From Halovulum sp039190275 (GTDB lineage Bacteria > Pseudomonadota > Alphaproteobacteria > Rhodobacterales > Rhodobacteraceae): a stretch of 64,000 bases of DNA. A program made the position numbers and the translations under genes. The stretch spans positions 9,608 through 73,607 of the forward strand of contig JBCCYF010000005.1 of the NCBI GenBank assembly GCA_039190275.1. The letters run 5' to 3'. Shown piece by piece: positions 43,121 to 52,400 of this stretch (within the stretch, counting starts at the first letter, position 1; each line of letters starts with the position of its first letter). The notes beneath the pieces were generated by a model, which saw only the letters and a program-made list of their open reading frames with translations, did no database searches and was not told the DNA's origin.

Positions 43121-44809
43121 ATGGCACCGCTCGATACACGCAAGGGCGTTTGGAAAAAAGGGATGGGCAAGGGGCGGCCACGCCCTAAGGGACGCCCGCT
43201 TGAGGAAGGCGCGTACAATGACGTACGCGCCATTCTGGGTGAGCGCCCGCGGCGGGCCGATTTGCTGATCGAACACCTGCATTTGATCCAGGATTCCTAT
43301 GGGCATCTGTCCGCAGCGCATCTGCGGGCCCTGGCCGAAGAGATGCGTTTGTCTCAGGCGGAAGTCTATGAAGTTGCAACCTTCTATGCGCACTTCGACG
43401 TGGTCAAAGAGGGTGAGACGCCGCCCCCCGCTTTGACCATCCGGGTGTGCGATTCGCTCAGCTGTGAACTTGCCGGGGCGCAGGCCCTCAAGTCGGCGCT
43501 CGAAGACGGGGTAGATCCCGGAAGGGTGCGGGTACTGCGGGCGCCCTGCATGGGGCGCTGCGACACCGCGCCGGTGGTTGAATTGGGGCATGCGCATATC
43601 GATCACGCGACGCCGGAACGGGTCCTGGCGGCGGTGGAAGACGGGCGCGTATCGCCAGAAATACCTGACTACGAACACTTGTCTGCGTATCGCTCGGGCG
43701 GCGGATATGAGACACTGGACAGGCTGCGCCGGAACGGCGACTGGGAGGCCGTGCAGGCGCAGGTTGCGGCATCTGGCCTTCGGGGGCTTGGCGGGGCGGG
43801 ATTTCCATCCGGCAAGAAATGGGGCTTCGTTCGTGCCGCGAAAGGGCCCCGATACCTGGCCGTCAACGGCGATGAGGGCGAACCGGGCACGTTCAAGGAC
43901 CGCTTTTACCTGGAGCGTCAGCCGCATCTCTTTCTGGAGGGGATGCTGATCGCGGCATGGGCTGTCGAAGCTGAGCGATGCTACATTTATATGCGCGATG
44001 AATATCCCGCTGTCCTGCACATACTGGCTCAGGAGATCACCGCGCTGGAGCAAGCGGGGATCGCTGCCCCGGGCTATATCGACCTGCGCCGCGGTGCGGG
44101 TGCCTATATCTGCGGTGAAGAATCCGCGATGATCGAGAGTATCGAGGGGAAGCGCGGGCTGCCGCGGCATCGCCCACCCTATGTTGCGCAGGTCGGATTG
44201 TTCGGCCGCCCGACGCTGGTGCACAACGTCGAGACGCTTAAATGGGTCGCCCGGATCTGCCGGGAGGGGCCGGAGATCCTGTCGGGCGTCGAACGCAACG
44301 GCCGCATTGGGTTGCGGTCCTATTCCGTGTCGGGGCGGGTCAAAGCACCGGGTGTTCATCTGCTACCGGCCGGATCGACGATAATCGATATCATCGAAGC
44401 GGCCGGTGGTATGCTGGACGGGCATGTGTTCAAGGCATACCAACCGGGTGGACCATCCTCGGGGCTGTTGCCCGCCGGTCTGTCCGATGTGCCGCTGGAT
44501 TTCGATACGCTACAACCCTTGGACAGTTTTATCGGGTCTGCGGCCGTGGTGGTCCTGTCCGATCACGACAGCGCCCGTGCGGCGGCCCTGAATATGCTGC
44601 GGTTTTTCGAAGATGAAAGCTGCGGTCAATGCACCCCCTGCCGTCTGGGCTGCGCAAAGGCGGTCAAGCTCATGGAAGCTGATCGGTGGGATCAACCTTT
44701 GCTGGAGGATCTGTGCACGGTAATGGCGGATGCGTCGATCTGCGGGTTGGGTCAGGCGGCGCCGAACCCCATTCGTCTGGTCCTGCGCCACTTTCCCGAT
44801 GAGGTTTAA
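43121..44809 (+). CDS. Fused NuoE-NuoF-type NADH-binding flavoprotein (FdsGB-like, formate dehydrogenase beta)
   Basis: A 562-residue fusion. The N-terminal third is a NuoE/FdsG thioredoxin-like 2Fe-2S domain with Cys in VCDSLSCEL and APCMGRCDTAP (about residues 108-155). The rest is NuoF/FdsB: FMN site GLRGLGGAGFPSGKKW, NAD site NGDEGEPGTFKDR, YICGEESAMIES and the 4Fe-4S site ESCGQCTPCRLGC. In related bacteria the same fusion transfers electrons from a molybdenum formate dehydrogenase to NAD. No alpha subunit or fdhD follows here. ATG 43121 is chosen for its ribosome site; ATG 43070 is an alternative. Confidence 0.9.
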   Translation: MAPLDTRKGVWKKGMGKGRPRPKGRPLEEGAYNDVRAILGERPRRADLLIEHLHLIQDSYGHLSAAHLRALAEEMRLSQAEVYEVATFYAHFDVVKEGETPPPALTIRVCDSLSCELAGAQALKSALEDGVDPGRVRVLRAPCMGRCDTAPVVELGHAHIDHATPERVLAAVEDGRVSPEIPDYEHLSAYRSGGGYETLDRLRRNGDWEAVQAQVAASGLRGLGGAGFPSGKKWGFVRAAKGPRYLAVNGDEGEPGTFKDRFYLERQPHLFLEGMLIAAWAVEAERCYIYMRDEYPAVLHILAQEITALEQAGIAAPGYIDLRRGAGAYICGEESAMIESIEGKRGLPRHRPPYVAQVGLFGRPTLVHNVETLKWVARICREGPEILSGVERNGRIGLRSYSVSGRVKAPGVHLLPAGSTIIDIIEAAGGMLDGHVFKAYQPGGPSSGLLPAGLSDVPLDFDTLQPLDSFIGSAAVVVLSDHDSARAAALNMLRFFEDESCGQCTPCRLGCAKAVKLMEADRWDQPLLEDLCTVMADASICGLGQAAPNPIRLVLRHFPDEV

Positions 44810-44824
44810 ATCAGCTGTCTTATT

Positions 44825-44860
44825 GAGCGCTGGCGCGCAAGTCCAGGAGCGCTGACGCGC
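44825..44860. repeat. Short direct repeat in the gap after the FdsGB-like gene
   Basis: GAGCGCTGGCGCGC (44825-44838) and GAGCGCTGACGCGC (44847-44860) differ by one base and lie 22 bp apart. GCGCTGACGCGC with the following AGCGGG also recurs near 59511-59528. Further right in the same gap, CGTTGAAAACCCGATTTCGT (44934-44953) resembles the hairpin-repeat core, weakly. Confidence 0.55.
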
Positions 44861-44989
44861 AGCGGGCGCGGGTGTGAAGGCTGGTCAACCAGACCATCAA
44901 GCCTTTGGCCAGATCCATCAGATATCAGCTAGACGTTGAAAACCCGATTTCGTGCAGGGTTCGGCGACTGAGCAAATTAGCGAAACCCT

Positions 44990-45226
44990 CTAGGGGTCGC
45001 GTTGGCGCAAACGGCCGCGTCGACCACCCTGCCGCACTGGTTCGCCTGGGCGGGAGGGCAACGCCTCCATGATGTCGCGGCGGGCCTGCGGTGTCATGCG
45101 GGACCAGGAGGCGATTTCCGCGCCTGTTCGTTTGCAGCCGAGACAAAGTCCCGAGGACGGGTGGATCACGCAGACCCTGATACAGGGGCTTTCAATTTCG
45201 TCGCGCTGCCAGATCGGGTCTGTCAT
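44990..45226 (-). CDS. DUF1289 domain protein
   Basis: A 78-residue protein with the DUF1289 pattern of conserved cysteines (ESPCIRVCVIHPSSGLCLGC, then KRTGAEIASWSRM), probably a small metal-binding fold. It overlaps the upstream ruvX gene by 4 bp (ATGA). The function is unknown; members are common in proteobacteria. Confidence 0.9.
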   Translation of the reverse strand: MTDPIWQRDEIESPCIRVCVIHPSSGLCLGCKRTGAEIASWSRMTPQARRDIMEALPSRPGEPVRQGGRRGRLRQRDP

Positions 45227-45693
45227 GGGGAGTTTTCCAGGAAACTGATGCGGTCCAGCGCGCCTTGCAAAATCAAACCGGCGGCGACTTGGTCGATCAC
45301 GTCCGCGCGTTTCCCACGCGACGTGTCGGCCTCAAGCAGCGCGCGCTCGGCGGCGACGGTGGACAGCCGTTCGTCCCACAGCAGCACCGCAGTATCGTGC
45401 AGGGCAGTGAAGTTCCGCGCAAATGCCCGTGACGACTGGGCGCGGGGCCCCTCGGACCCGTCCATGTTCAGTGGCAGACCGAGAACGATCGCCCCGACAT
45501 CGCGTTCTGCCATGAGGGCATGGAGTGCCGCGGCGTCAGCGCCGAATTTGCGTCGGCGAATGGTCTCCAGCGGCGTGGCAATCCGGTGGCGTATGTCCGA
45601 TATCGCGACACCGATGGTTTTTGTGCCCAGATCCAGACCCATCAGCGGACGGCCGACCGGCGGCCGCCATGCCTCGATTTCACGGGTAATCAT
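45223..45693 (-). CDS. ruvX: Holliday junction resolvase-like protein RuvX/YqgF
   Basis: A 156-residue RNase H-fold nuclease. Motifs: LMGLDLGTKTIGVAISD with the catalytic Asp, VLGLPLNMDGSEGP and LWDERLSTVAAERALLEA. YqgF proteins act in 16S rRNA 5'-end processing and possibly recombination. It overlaps ccmI upstream and the DUF1289 gene downstream by 4 bp each, forming a tight three-gene operon. Confidence 0.95.
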   Translation of the reverse strand: MITREIEAWRPPVGRPLMGLDLGTKTIGVAISDIRHRIATPLETIRRRKFGADAAALHALMAERDVGAIVLGLPLNMDGSEGPRAQSSRAFARNFTALHDTAVLLWDERLSTVAAERALLEADTSRGKRADVIDQVAAGLILQGALDRISFLENSP

Positions 45694-46922
45694 TGGACCA
45701 CCTCCGCATCGCGGGCCGCCTGGCGGATGATCGAAAGATCGACGGGTGCATCAGCGAACCGTTCCGCGGCCTCGGCCCAGATCGCGCTGGCACGCCCGCG
45801 TTCCCCCAGTACCCCGAGTGCGCGGATCAGACGTGCCCAGTCACCGGCGGGACCACCGTCGGTGGCCAGCCGATCGCTGAGCTGAGCCACCATGTCTCGA
45901 ACCATTTGCCGACGCTCCTCGGGCGAGAGGGCTTCGGCTGCGGCCAGATCCTCGGCGCTGGGACCCGGGGTCGGCGGCGCCACACCTGGGGGCACCGGGC
46001 GGTTCGCGGCCAGCGCCACATCTCCGATCTGGCTGCGGATGGGCACCATCCAGGGCGCATCCTCCGGACTTTCAACCAGCAGACGCAGCCACAGATCATA
46101 GGTAAGGTCCACGCGTCCGGCCTGCAGGGCGCTCAGACCCGAATAATAGCGTGCCCGTGGCTCGTTGGGATACCGCAAAAGGGCTTCGGCCAGCGCTGCC
46201 TCCGCCTGCGGAGAGACGTATCCATTGACCGCGAGGATCTGGTACTCGGCGAGGTCCGCGTAGTCCGAACCTGAGGCCTCGGCATCAAGGATCCGCAGCA
46301 CATCTTTCTGGGCCACTGCGGCCTCGCGCCACTGACCGAGGTTGGCCAGGTTGCCGGCAAGCAATCGGTGGCCGCGCAAATCCCCGGGCCGGTCTATCAG
46401 AATGTTGCGCAACTGGTCTAGCAAGCGGGTCGCCGTTGGGTCCGGCTGAGCCGACCATCGCGGAGCCTGCCCGTTCGCATCCAGCATGGCCTCCACCTCG
46501 GATTGCGAGGGGCGCTCTGCATGCCGGGCCGCGTTGTCCGCAAGGCGTTTTGCCAGGGGCTGATCGGGCAGGGCGGGCGTGCCCAACGAATTGTAAAGCA
46601 GACCGCCGCCCGCGACCACGAAGGTGGATATTACAAGGGCCAGAAACCGGCTGGCGCCCTTTGGCGACGGCGCGCCGCCCATCTCGGGCTGATCGGCGGC
46701 ATTCAGCAGGCGCCGCGACACCTCGGTGCGCAGGGCATCGGCGTCATCCGCAGTGATCACGCCGCGGGACAGATCGCTGTCTACCTCGGCAAGTTGGTCC
46801 TTGAACATCCGGACCTCGGCCCGTTCAGCCGCGCGCGTCCGCGACGCCAGCACCGCCCAGACAAGCGGTGCGGTGGTGCACAAAGCCAACAGTGCCGCAA
46901 CTGCCCAGAACATCGTAGCCAT
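45690..46922 (-). CDS. ccmI: Cytochrome c biogenesis protein CcmI
   Basis: A 410-residue apocytochrome chaperone. Two N-terminal membrane segments (residues 4-24 and about 90-110) flank a cytoplasmic loop (RAEVRMFKDQLAEVDSDLSRG, split here as RAEVRMFKDQL and AEVDSDLSRGVI). The periplasmic C-terminal part is TPR-like (LLAGNLANLGQWREAAVAQ, LAEALLRYPNEPRARYYSG), the region that binds the apocytochrome c. It heads the operon with ruvX and DUF1289. The other ccm genes are elsewhere, as is common in Rhodobacteraceae. Confidence 0.94.
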   Translation of the reverse strand: MATMFWAVAALLALCTTAPLVWAVLASRTRAAERAEVRMFKDQLAEVDSDLSRGVITADDADALRTEVSRRLLNAADQPEMGGAPSPKGASRFLALVISTFVVAGGGLLYNSLGTPALPDQPLAKRLADNAARHAERPSQSEVEAMLDANGQAPRWSAQPDPTATRLLDQLRNILIDRPGDLRGHRLLAGNLANLGQWREAAVAQKDVLRILDAEASGSDYADLAEYQILAVNGYVSPQAEAALAEALLRYPNEPRARYYSGLSALQAGRVDLTYDLWLRLLVESPEDAPWMVPIRSQIGDVALAANRPVPPGVAPPTPGPSAEDLAAAEALSPEERRQMVRDMVAQLSDRLATDGGPAGDWARLIRALGVLGERGRASAIWAEAAERFADAPVDLSIIRQAARDAEVVQ

Positions 46923-47113
46923 TCCCTGATACGGGGCGCATTATCGCCAGCAGGGGGGCGGCTGCAACGGTGAAATCGCCCCCTCTGCCCTGCCAAGGGC
47001 AAAATGTCGTGAATGGCGCGAATCCTGCCGCCCTGGGGCTACCACGCGTGATGGACCTTCGGGCAAAAGCGATCTATGGCGGTTGGGACGAGTGCAGGAC
47101 GGGGTCACGCGGC

Positions 47114-48361
47114 ATGAAAAGCTATTCGGTGTTTGCCATCGCACGTGAAGCGGCCCGGTACCACAGCGGATGGGAGCGTGCCTGGGCTTCCCCCGAGCCG
47201 AAATCCGAATACGAGGTGGTCATTGTGGGGGCCGGCGGACACGGGCTGGCTACGGCGTATTACCTGGCGAAAAACCACGGGATTACAAACGTCGCGGTGC
47301 TGGAAAAAGGCTGGCTGGGCGGTGGAAATACCGGACGGAACACCACGATCATCAGGTCGAACTATCTTCAGGACGAAAGCGCGGCGATTTTCGAGAAATC
47401 ACGTGCTCTCTATGAAACGCTGAGCCAGAAACTGAACTACAACATCATGTTCAGCCCGCGTGGTGTGATGATGCTGGCGCAAACCGAACATGAGCTGCGC
47501 GCCTGGAAACGGACGGCGCATGCCAACCGCCTTGCCGGGATCAAGTCCGAAATGGTCAGTCCGCGCCGGGTAAAGGAAATCGTGAAAATCATCGAAACTC
47601 GTGGACCGCGCTATCCGGTGCTTGGCGGCCTATGGCAGGCGCGCGGCGGGACCGCCCGTCATGATGCGGTGGCCTGGGGGTATGCGCGCGCGGCGTCGGA
47701 CCTGGGCGTGGACATAATCCAGCAGTGCGAAGTAACCGGCGTTGACCGGAATGCAGCAGGTGTGACAGGTGTCCAGACCTCCAAGGGGGCGATAACCTGT
47801 AAGAAACTGTGCATTGTCGTGGCCGGGTCCTCGGGCGTGCTGGCTGAACTTGCGGGATTTCGGCTGCCGGTTGAGACGGTCGCCTTGCAGGCCCTTGTCT
47901 CGGAACCGATCAAGCCCGTTATGGATTGTGTGGTCATGGCCAATACCGTGCACGGGTACATGAGCCAGTCTGACAAGGGTGAGCTGGTGATCGGCGGTGG
48001 CGCAGATGGCTATAACAATTACACACAGCGTGGTTCGTTCCAGCATATCGAGGAAACCGTGCGCGCGCTTATCGAGACCTTTCCGTTGATCAGTCGCCTC
48101 AAGATGCTGCGCCAGTGGGGGGGTATGGTCGATATGACAGGGGATCGCTCGCCCATCATCGGGACGACACCCGTACCGGGGATCTTTATCAATTGTGGAT
48201 GGGGAACCGGCGGGTTCAAGGCCATCCCCGGGTCTGGCTGGGCTACGGCCGAGATGGTTGCGGATGGCGCGCCACGCGCGCTTGCCGCGGCATTCGGGCT
48301 AGACCGGTTTAGCGAAGGGCGGATGATCGACGAAAGCGTCGCCGCGGCTGTGGCACATTGA
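47114..48361 (+). CDS. soxB: Sarcosine oxidase beta subunit
   Basis: A 415-residue flavoprotein subunit of heterotetrameric sarcosine oxidase, which demethylates sarcosine to glycine. FAD site VVIVGAGGHGLATAYYLA (about residue 35); His183 in GGTARHDAVAW corresponds to the residue that carries covalent FMN; the C-terminal flavin region is NCGWGTGGFKAIPGSGWA. ATG 47114 gives the family's MKSYSVFAIAREAAR start; the frame is open further upstream. Normally soxD follows directly, but here 751 bp intervene. Confidence 0.95.
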   Translation: MKSYSVFAIAREAARYHSGWERAWASPEPKSEYEVVIVGAGGHGLATAYYLAKNHGITNVAVLEKGWLGGGNTGRNTTIIRSNYLQDESAAIFEKSRALYETLSQKLNYNIMFSPRGVMMLAQTEHELRAWKRTAHANRLAGIKSEMVSPRRVKEIVKIIETRGPRYPVLGGLWQARGGTARHDAVAWGYARAASDLGVDIIQQCEVTGVDRNAAGVTGVQTSKGAITCKKLCIVVAGSSGVLAELAGFRLPVETVALQALVSEPIKPVMDCVVMANTVHGYMSQSDKGELVIGGGADGYNNYTQRGSFQHIEETVRALIETFPLISRLKMLRQWGGMVDMTGDRSPIIGTTPVPGIFINCGWGTGGFKAIPGSGWATAEMVADGAPRALAAAFGLDRFSEGRMIDESVAAAVAH

Positions 48362-48413
48362 GGAGACGTGCTGCGAGTAGACGTGCTGCAACCTGCCTCA
48401 GTTGCTGCAGGTC

Positions 48414-48452
48414 ACCACAAAAGGGTGCCCGAGCACGGACACCTTTTGTGGT
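48414..48452. terminator. Hairpin terminator between soxB and the opposite small gene
   Basis: ACCACAAAAGG (48414-48424) and CCTTTTGTGGT (48442-48452) form an 11-bp perfect stem; a few inner pairs extend it past a bulge. It lies 52 bp after the soxB stop and 10 bp after the end of the minus-strand small gene, so it can end both transcripts. If active, it would separate soxB from soxDAG. Confidence 0.75.
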
Positions 48453-48462
48453 CAGTCGTGAA

Positions 48463-48693
48463 TCAAACGTTCCGGCCGAAATCGTACCGATTGTCGCGAT
48501 GTTTGACCCGCACATGCGGGACCGGACGCAGACTCTTGTAGATGACCAAAGCGACCACAGCAATGGCTGCAACCAAGGTCACGCCATTCACCATGCTGGA
48601 GGATTCGTAGCCAAAAGGCGCGTAGACGAATTCCCCCACAAACTCCATCGCATCCGCAGATGCTTTACCGAGATCGGCGATAACTTTTTCCAT
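48463..48693 (-). CDS. Small single-pass membrane protein of unknown function
   Basis: A 76-residue protein: a helical N-terminus (MEKVIADLGKASADAMEFVG), a short aromatic loop (YAPFGYESSS), one membrane segment (VTLVAAIAVVALVIYKS, about residues 40-57) and a basic tail (RVKHRDNRYDFGRN). AGGTGA sits 8 bp before the ATG at 48693; a GTG three codons upstream is less likely. It lies on the opposite strand inside the sox operon, with its own hairpin terminator, so it is an intruder there. Not recognised. Confidence 0.6.
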   Translation of the reverse strand: MEKVIADLGKASADAMEFVGEFVYAPFGYESSSMVNGVTLVAAIAVVALVIYKSLRPVPHVRVKHRDNRYDFGRNV

Positions 48694-48702
48694 GATACTC
48701 AC

Positions 48703-49112
48703 CTGTCAAGCCCCAAGACAAAAACACTTACTCACTTGGCTGAGTTTACTCTAAAGCGGATTTACGCTCAATGGCCCCCCGCAAAATGTGTCAAATGGAA
48801 CACTTCTGGCCACACCTATCGAAAAAACTGGCAAAATCAGTGGCCGAAAACACCGGAAATCCTACCTGAGCGCGTTGATAATGTTTGCAAAATGGCAAAG
48901 TTCAGACTTTGGAATTTTGGAATGGATAAAATTGTCACGTTCCTGTCAACCCTACTTTTCAGTAACCATGGCGCGGAGCGGATTCATCATATTCTTAAAA
49001 GAGTATTGCTTTCGTTCGGGTGGATTAAGAGTTGGCGCGAGCTTGATTCGCGGAACCATCGGGCCGTCGTGCCAACAGGATTTCGCCCATTGCCAAGGAT
49101 CGGGACCACTTC
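48703..49112. other. AT-rich gene-poor stretch inside the sox operon
   Basis: About 410 bp between the small minus-strand gene and soxD. It is visibly richer in A and T than its surroundings (for example near 48880-48990). A plus-strand frame (48788-49213) runs through it but has no ribosome site, no recognisable domain, and continues into soxD in another frame, so I do not count it. It may hold a promoter for soxDAG; no clear box was found. Confidence 0.5.
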
Positions 49113-49436
49113 ATGCTACTGCTAACCTGCCCGTATTGTGGCGTGACCGCCGAGGAGACCGAGTTTCATCCTGGTGGCGAAGCCCATTTGGCGCGCCAAT
49201 CCGCGGGAAGTGACGATGCAGCGTTCCGGGACTACATGTTTCAACGCAAGAACCCACGTGGCGTTCACTTCGAGAGGTGGCGCCATGCCTATGGTTGTGG
49301 CAAGTGGTTTCACGCGGCGCGCTGTACTAAGACACTTGAGGTTTTTGGAACCTATTCGGCCCAGACCACCGCGCCGCCCGAGGACATTATTGCGGTGATA
49401 GATGCGCGCCGCCCGGGGTGGAGGGATGCCTCGTGA
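49113..49436 (+). CDS. soxD: Sarcosine oxidase delta subunit
   Basis: A 107-residue zinc-binding subunit: CPYCGVTAEETEF, then HAYGCGKWFHAARC, whose Cys and His residues hold the zinc. It bridges the other subunits. It starts at ATG 49113 and overlaps soxA by 4 bp (GTGA). This copy is closely linked to soxA as usual but far from soxB. Confidence 0.94.
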   Translation: MLLLTCPYCGVTAEETEFHPGGEAHLARQSAGSDDAAFRDYMFQRKNPRGVHFERWRHAYGCGKWFHAARCTKTLEVFGTYSAQTTAPPEDIIAVIDARRPGWRDAS

Positions 49437-52400
49437 GTAAACGTCTGGCCAAAGGCGGGCTGCTGATAGACCGCAATACCCCGGTCTACTTTTCATTCAA
49501 TGGACGCAAGTTGCGCGGGTTTGTCGGGGATACGTTGGCCTCGGCCCTTTTGGCGCAGGGGCATGGCCTTGTGGGGCGATCCTTCAAGTATCACCGTCGA
49601 CGGGGCATCGTCGCCAGCGGTGTCGAGGAACCAAACGCGCTGATGAACCTTGGTGACGGTGACCGGCTTGAACCGAACCAACGGGCGACGACGACCGAGG
49701 TGTTCGAGGGGTTACAGGCACGCAGTCAGAACCATTGGCCAAGCCTGGAATTCGATATCGGCGCACTCAATACAAAACTGGCGCGTTTCTTTCCGGCCGG
49801 GTTCTACTACAAGACGTTCATGTGGCCGCGGGCGGCCTGGAAACATGTGTTCGAGCCGGTGATCCGGCAATCCGCCGGGCTTGGGGCTGCGCCGGACCGG
49901 GACGCGCGGGACCCCGACAGCTATGAACACTTTTATGCCTATGTCGATGTCCTTGTGATCGGGGCCGGCGCGGCCGGTCTGGCGGCGGCGCGCGCATCCG
50001 CACAGGGGGGTGCCCGTGTCTTGATACTCGAGCAAACCGCCACCATCGGCGGCCGGGCATTGGTGGATCATGACGACGGCAAAGCCTGGACAGAAGCACG
50101 GCGCGCCGAACTGGAGGCGATGCCGAATGTCACCTTCCGAACCCGTACGATGGGTGCTGGCGTCTATGACCATGGATATGTTCTGGCCTACGAGCGGCTG
50201 ACGGACCATGCGCCCACGCACGCCGGGCCGCGGCACCGCCTGTGGCGGATCCGGGCAAAGCAGGTCATCACCGCTTCCGGGGCACTGGAGCGGCCACTTG
50301 CCTTCGCGGGGAACGATGTTCCGGGCGTGATGCTTGCCTCGGCGGTGCGGGATTACGTGCGCCTCTACGGGGTCAGCCCAGGTGACCGGACGGTGCTGGT
50401 CACCAACAACGATGATGCGTATCGAACCGCGTTGGCCTTGCTGGACGCAGGCCTGACAGTGCCCGCCGTGCTGGATGCGCGAACGGTCGCCGATGGCCCG
50501 CTGCCCGACGCGGTGCGCGCGCGCGGTGTCCGGGTGGAGACCGGGCGTGGCGTTGCGACAGTGTCTGGCACTTCGGCTGTGGAAAGCGTCGTGGTTTGCG
50601 ACCAGGCCGGGGAGGGTACCGCGCTTGAGACGATCCGCTGCGACTGTGTCGCGGTCTCCGGTGGTTGGTCGCCGGTTGTCCACCTTTGGTCGCACTGCGG
50701 TGGCAAGCTTGTGTGGGATGCGGCGCAGGCCCTCTTTCGGCCGGATCCGGACCGGCCGCCAACCGGCTCGGATGGTGGCGCATGTGTAACCACCGCCGGC
50801 GCGGCATCCGGCGCGCTGCAGATGGGCGCGGCCCTGGCCGATGCGACCGCCGCAGGACGTAAGGTGGCCGAGGCTCTCGGGCTGCAGCCGCAGCGGGAGG
50901 AGGCCAGCGTCATCGACGCGCCCGCGGAAAACCCGCTTCTCCCGGTATGGGTCATGCCGCAGGAGGCACCGATTACGCTGCGCTCCAAGGCGTTTCTGGA
51001 CTTTCAGAACGATGTGAAACTGTCGGATATCCAGCTTGCCGCGCAGGAGGGTTTTGAGAGTGTCGAACATGCAAAACGATACACGACGCTGGGCATGGCG
51101 ACGGATCAGGGAAAGTTAAGCAACATCAACGGACTGGCAGTTTTATCTGACGCCTTGGATCAACCAATCCCACAGACAGGTACGACCACATTCCGTCCGC
51201 CGTACACCCCGATTTCCCTCGGTGCAATTGCGGGTGAGGCCCGGGGGCCGCTGTTTAAGCCAACCCGTAAGACGGCGATTGACGCGTGGCTGGACGACAA
51301 TGGTGCGGTTTGGGAGCCGGTCGCGGACTGGCGGCGCCCCTATGCGATACGGCAGCCCGGCGAGACGGTTGCGGCGGCGGTCCACCGCGAGGTTTTGAAT
51401 ACGCGGCAGAATGTGGGGCTACTTGATGCCTCGACACTGGGAAAGATCCTGGTCAAAGGGCCGGACGCCGCAAAGTTCCTGGATCTTGTCTATACCAACA
51501 TGATGAGCACCCTGAAGACGGGCCGATGCCGCTATGGATTGATGTGTACCGAGAACGGGTTCCTGTTCGATGATGGTGTCGTCGTTCGTCTGACCGAGGA
51601 CAGCTTTTTGTGCCATACCACATCCGGTGGCTCCGATCGGGTCCACGCCTGGATGGAAGAGTGGCTGCAAACCGAGTGGTGGGATCTGAAGGTCTTTACC
51701 GCCAATCTGACAGAGCAGTTCGCTCAGATTGCGGTCGTCGGACCACATGCGCGGCAGGTGCTTGAGCGCTTGGGGGGAGTGGACGTCAGCCGTGAGGCGC
51801 TGCCTTTCATGGGCTGGACCGAGGGCGTTTTGGCGGGCATCCCGGCGCGGGTTTACCGGATCTCGTTTTCCGGCGAGCTCAGCTATGAAATCGCCGTTCC
51901 GGCGTCGCGCGGCGCGGCCTTTTGGACGGCGTGCCTTGAAGCGGGTGCCGACCTCGGCCTACAGCCCTATGGGACCGAAGCCTTGCATGTCATGCGTGCT
52001 GAAAAGGGGTTCATCATGATCGGTGACGAGACGGATGGAACTGTGATTCCGCAGGACCTGAACCTCAACTGGGCGGTAAGCAAGAAAAAGGCCGACTTTA
52101 TCGGCAAGCGGGCGATGGAGCGCAGTTTCCTGACCGCCCCGGATCGCAAACAGCTTGTCGGTCTTGAGACGCTGGAGCCGCGGACGGTCCTGCCGGACGG
52201 CGCCCATGCCGTTGAGGGGGCGAAAAAGCCGGATGGGATGGAGAACATGATCGGTCATGTCACCTCGACCTATTTTTCGCCGACCCTGAACAGATCGATC
52301 GCGATGGCGCTGATCAAGGGGGGCGCACAACGTATGGGCCAGATCCTGGACTTTCCGGTCGAAAAGGGCGTGACCATTCGTGCCCGCGTGGTCGATCCCG

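Noticed and set aside
48788..49213. 141-codon plus-strand frame in the sox gap
   Set aside because: No ribosome site or domain, and it overlaps soxD in another frame.
49712..51070. Long minus-strand frame across soxA (452 codons)
   Set aside because: Antisense shadow of a GC-rich gene, without domain or ribosome site.
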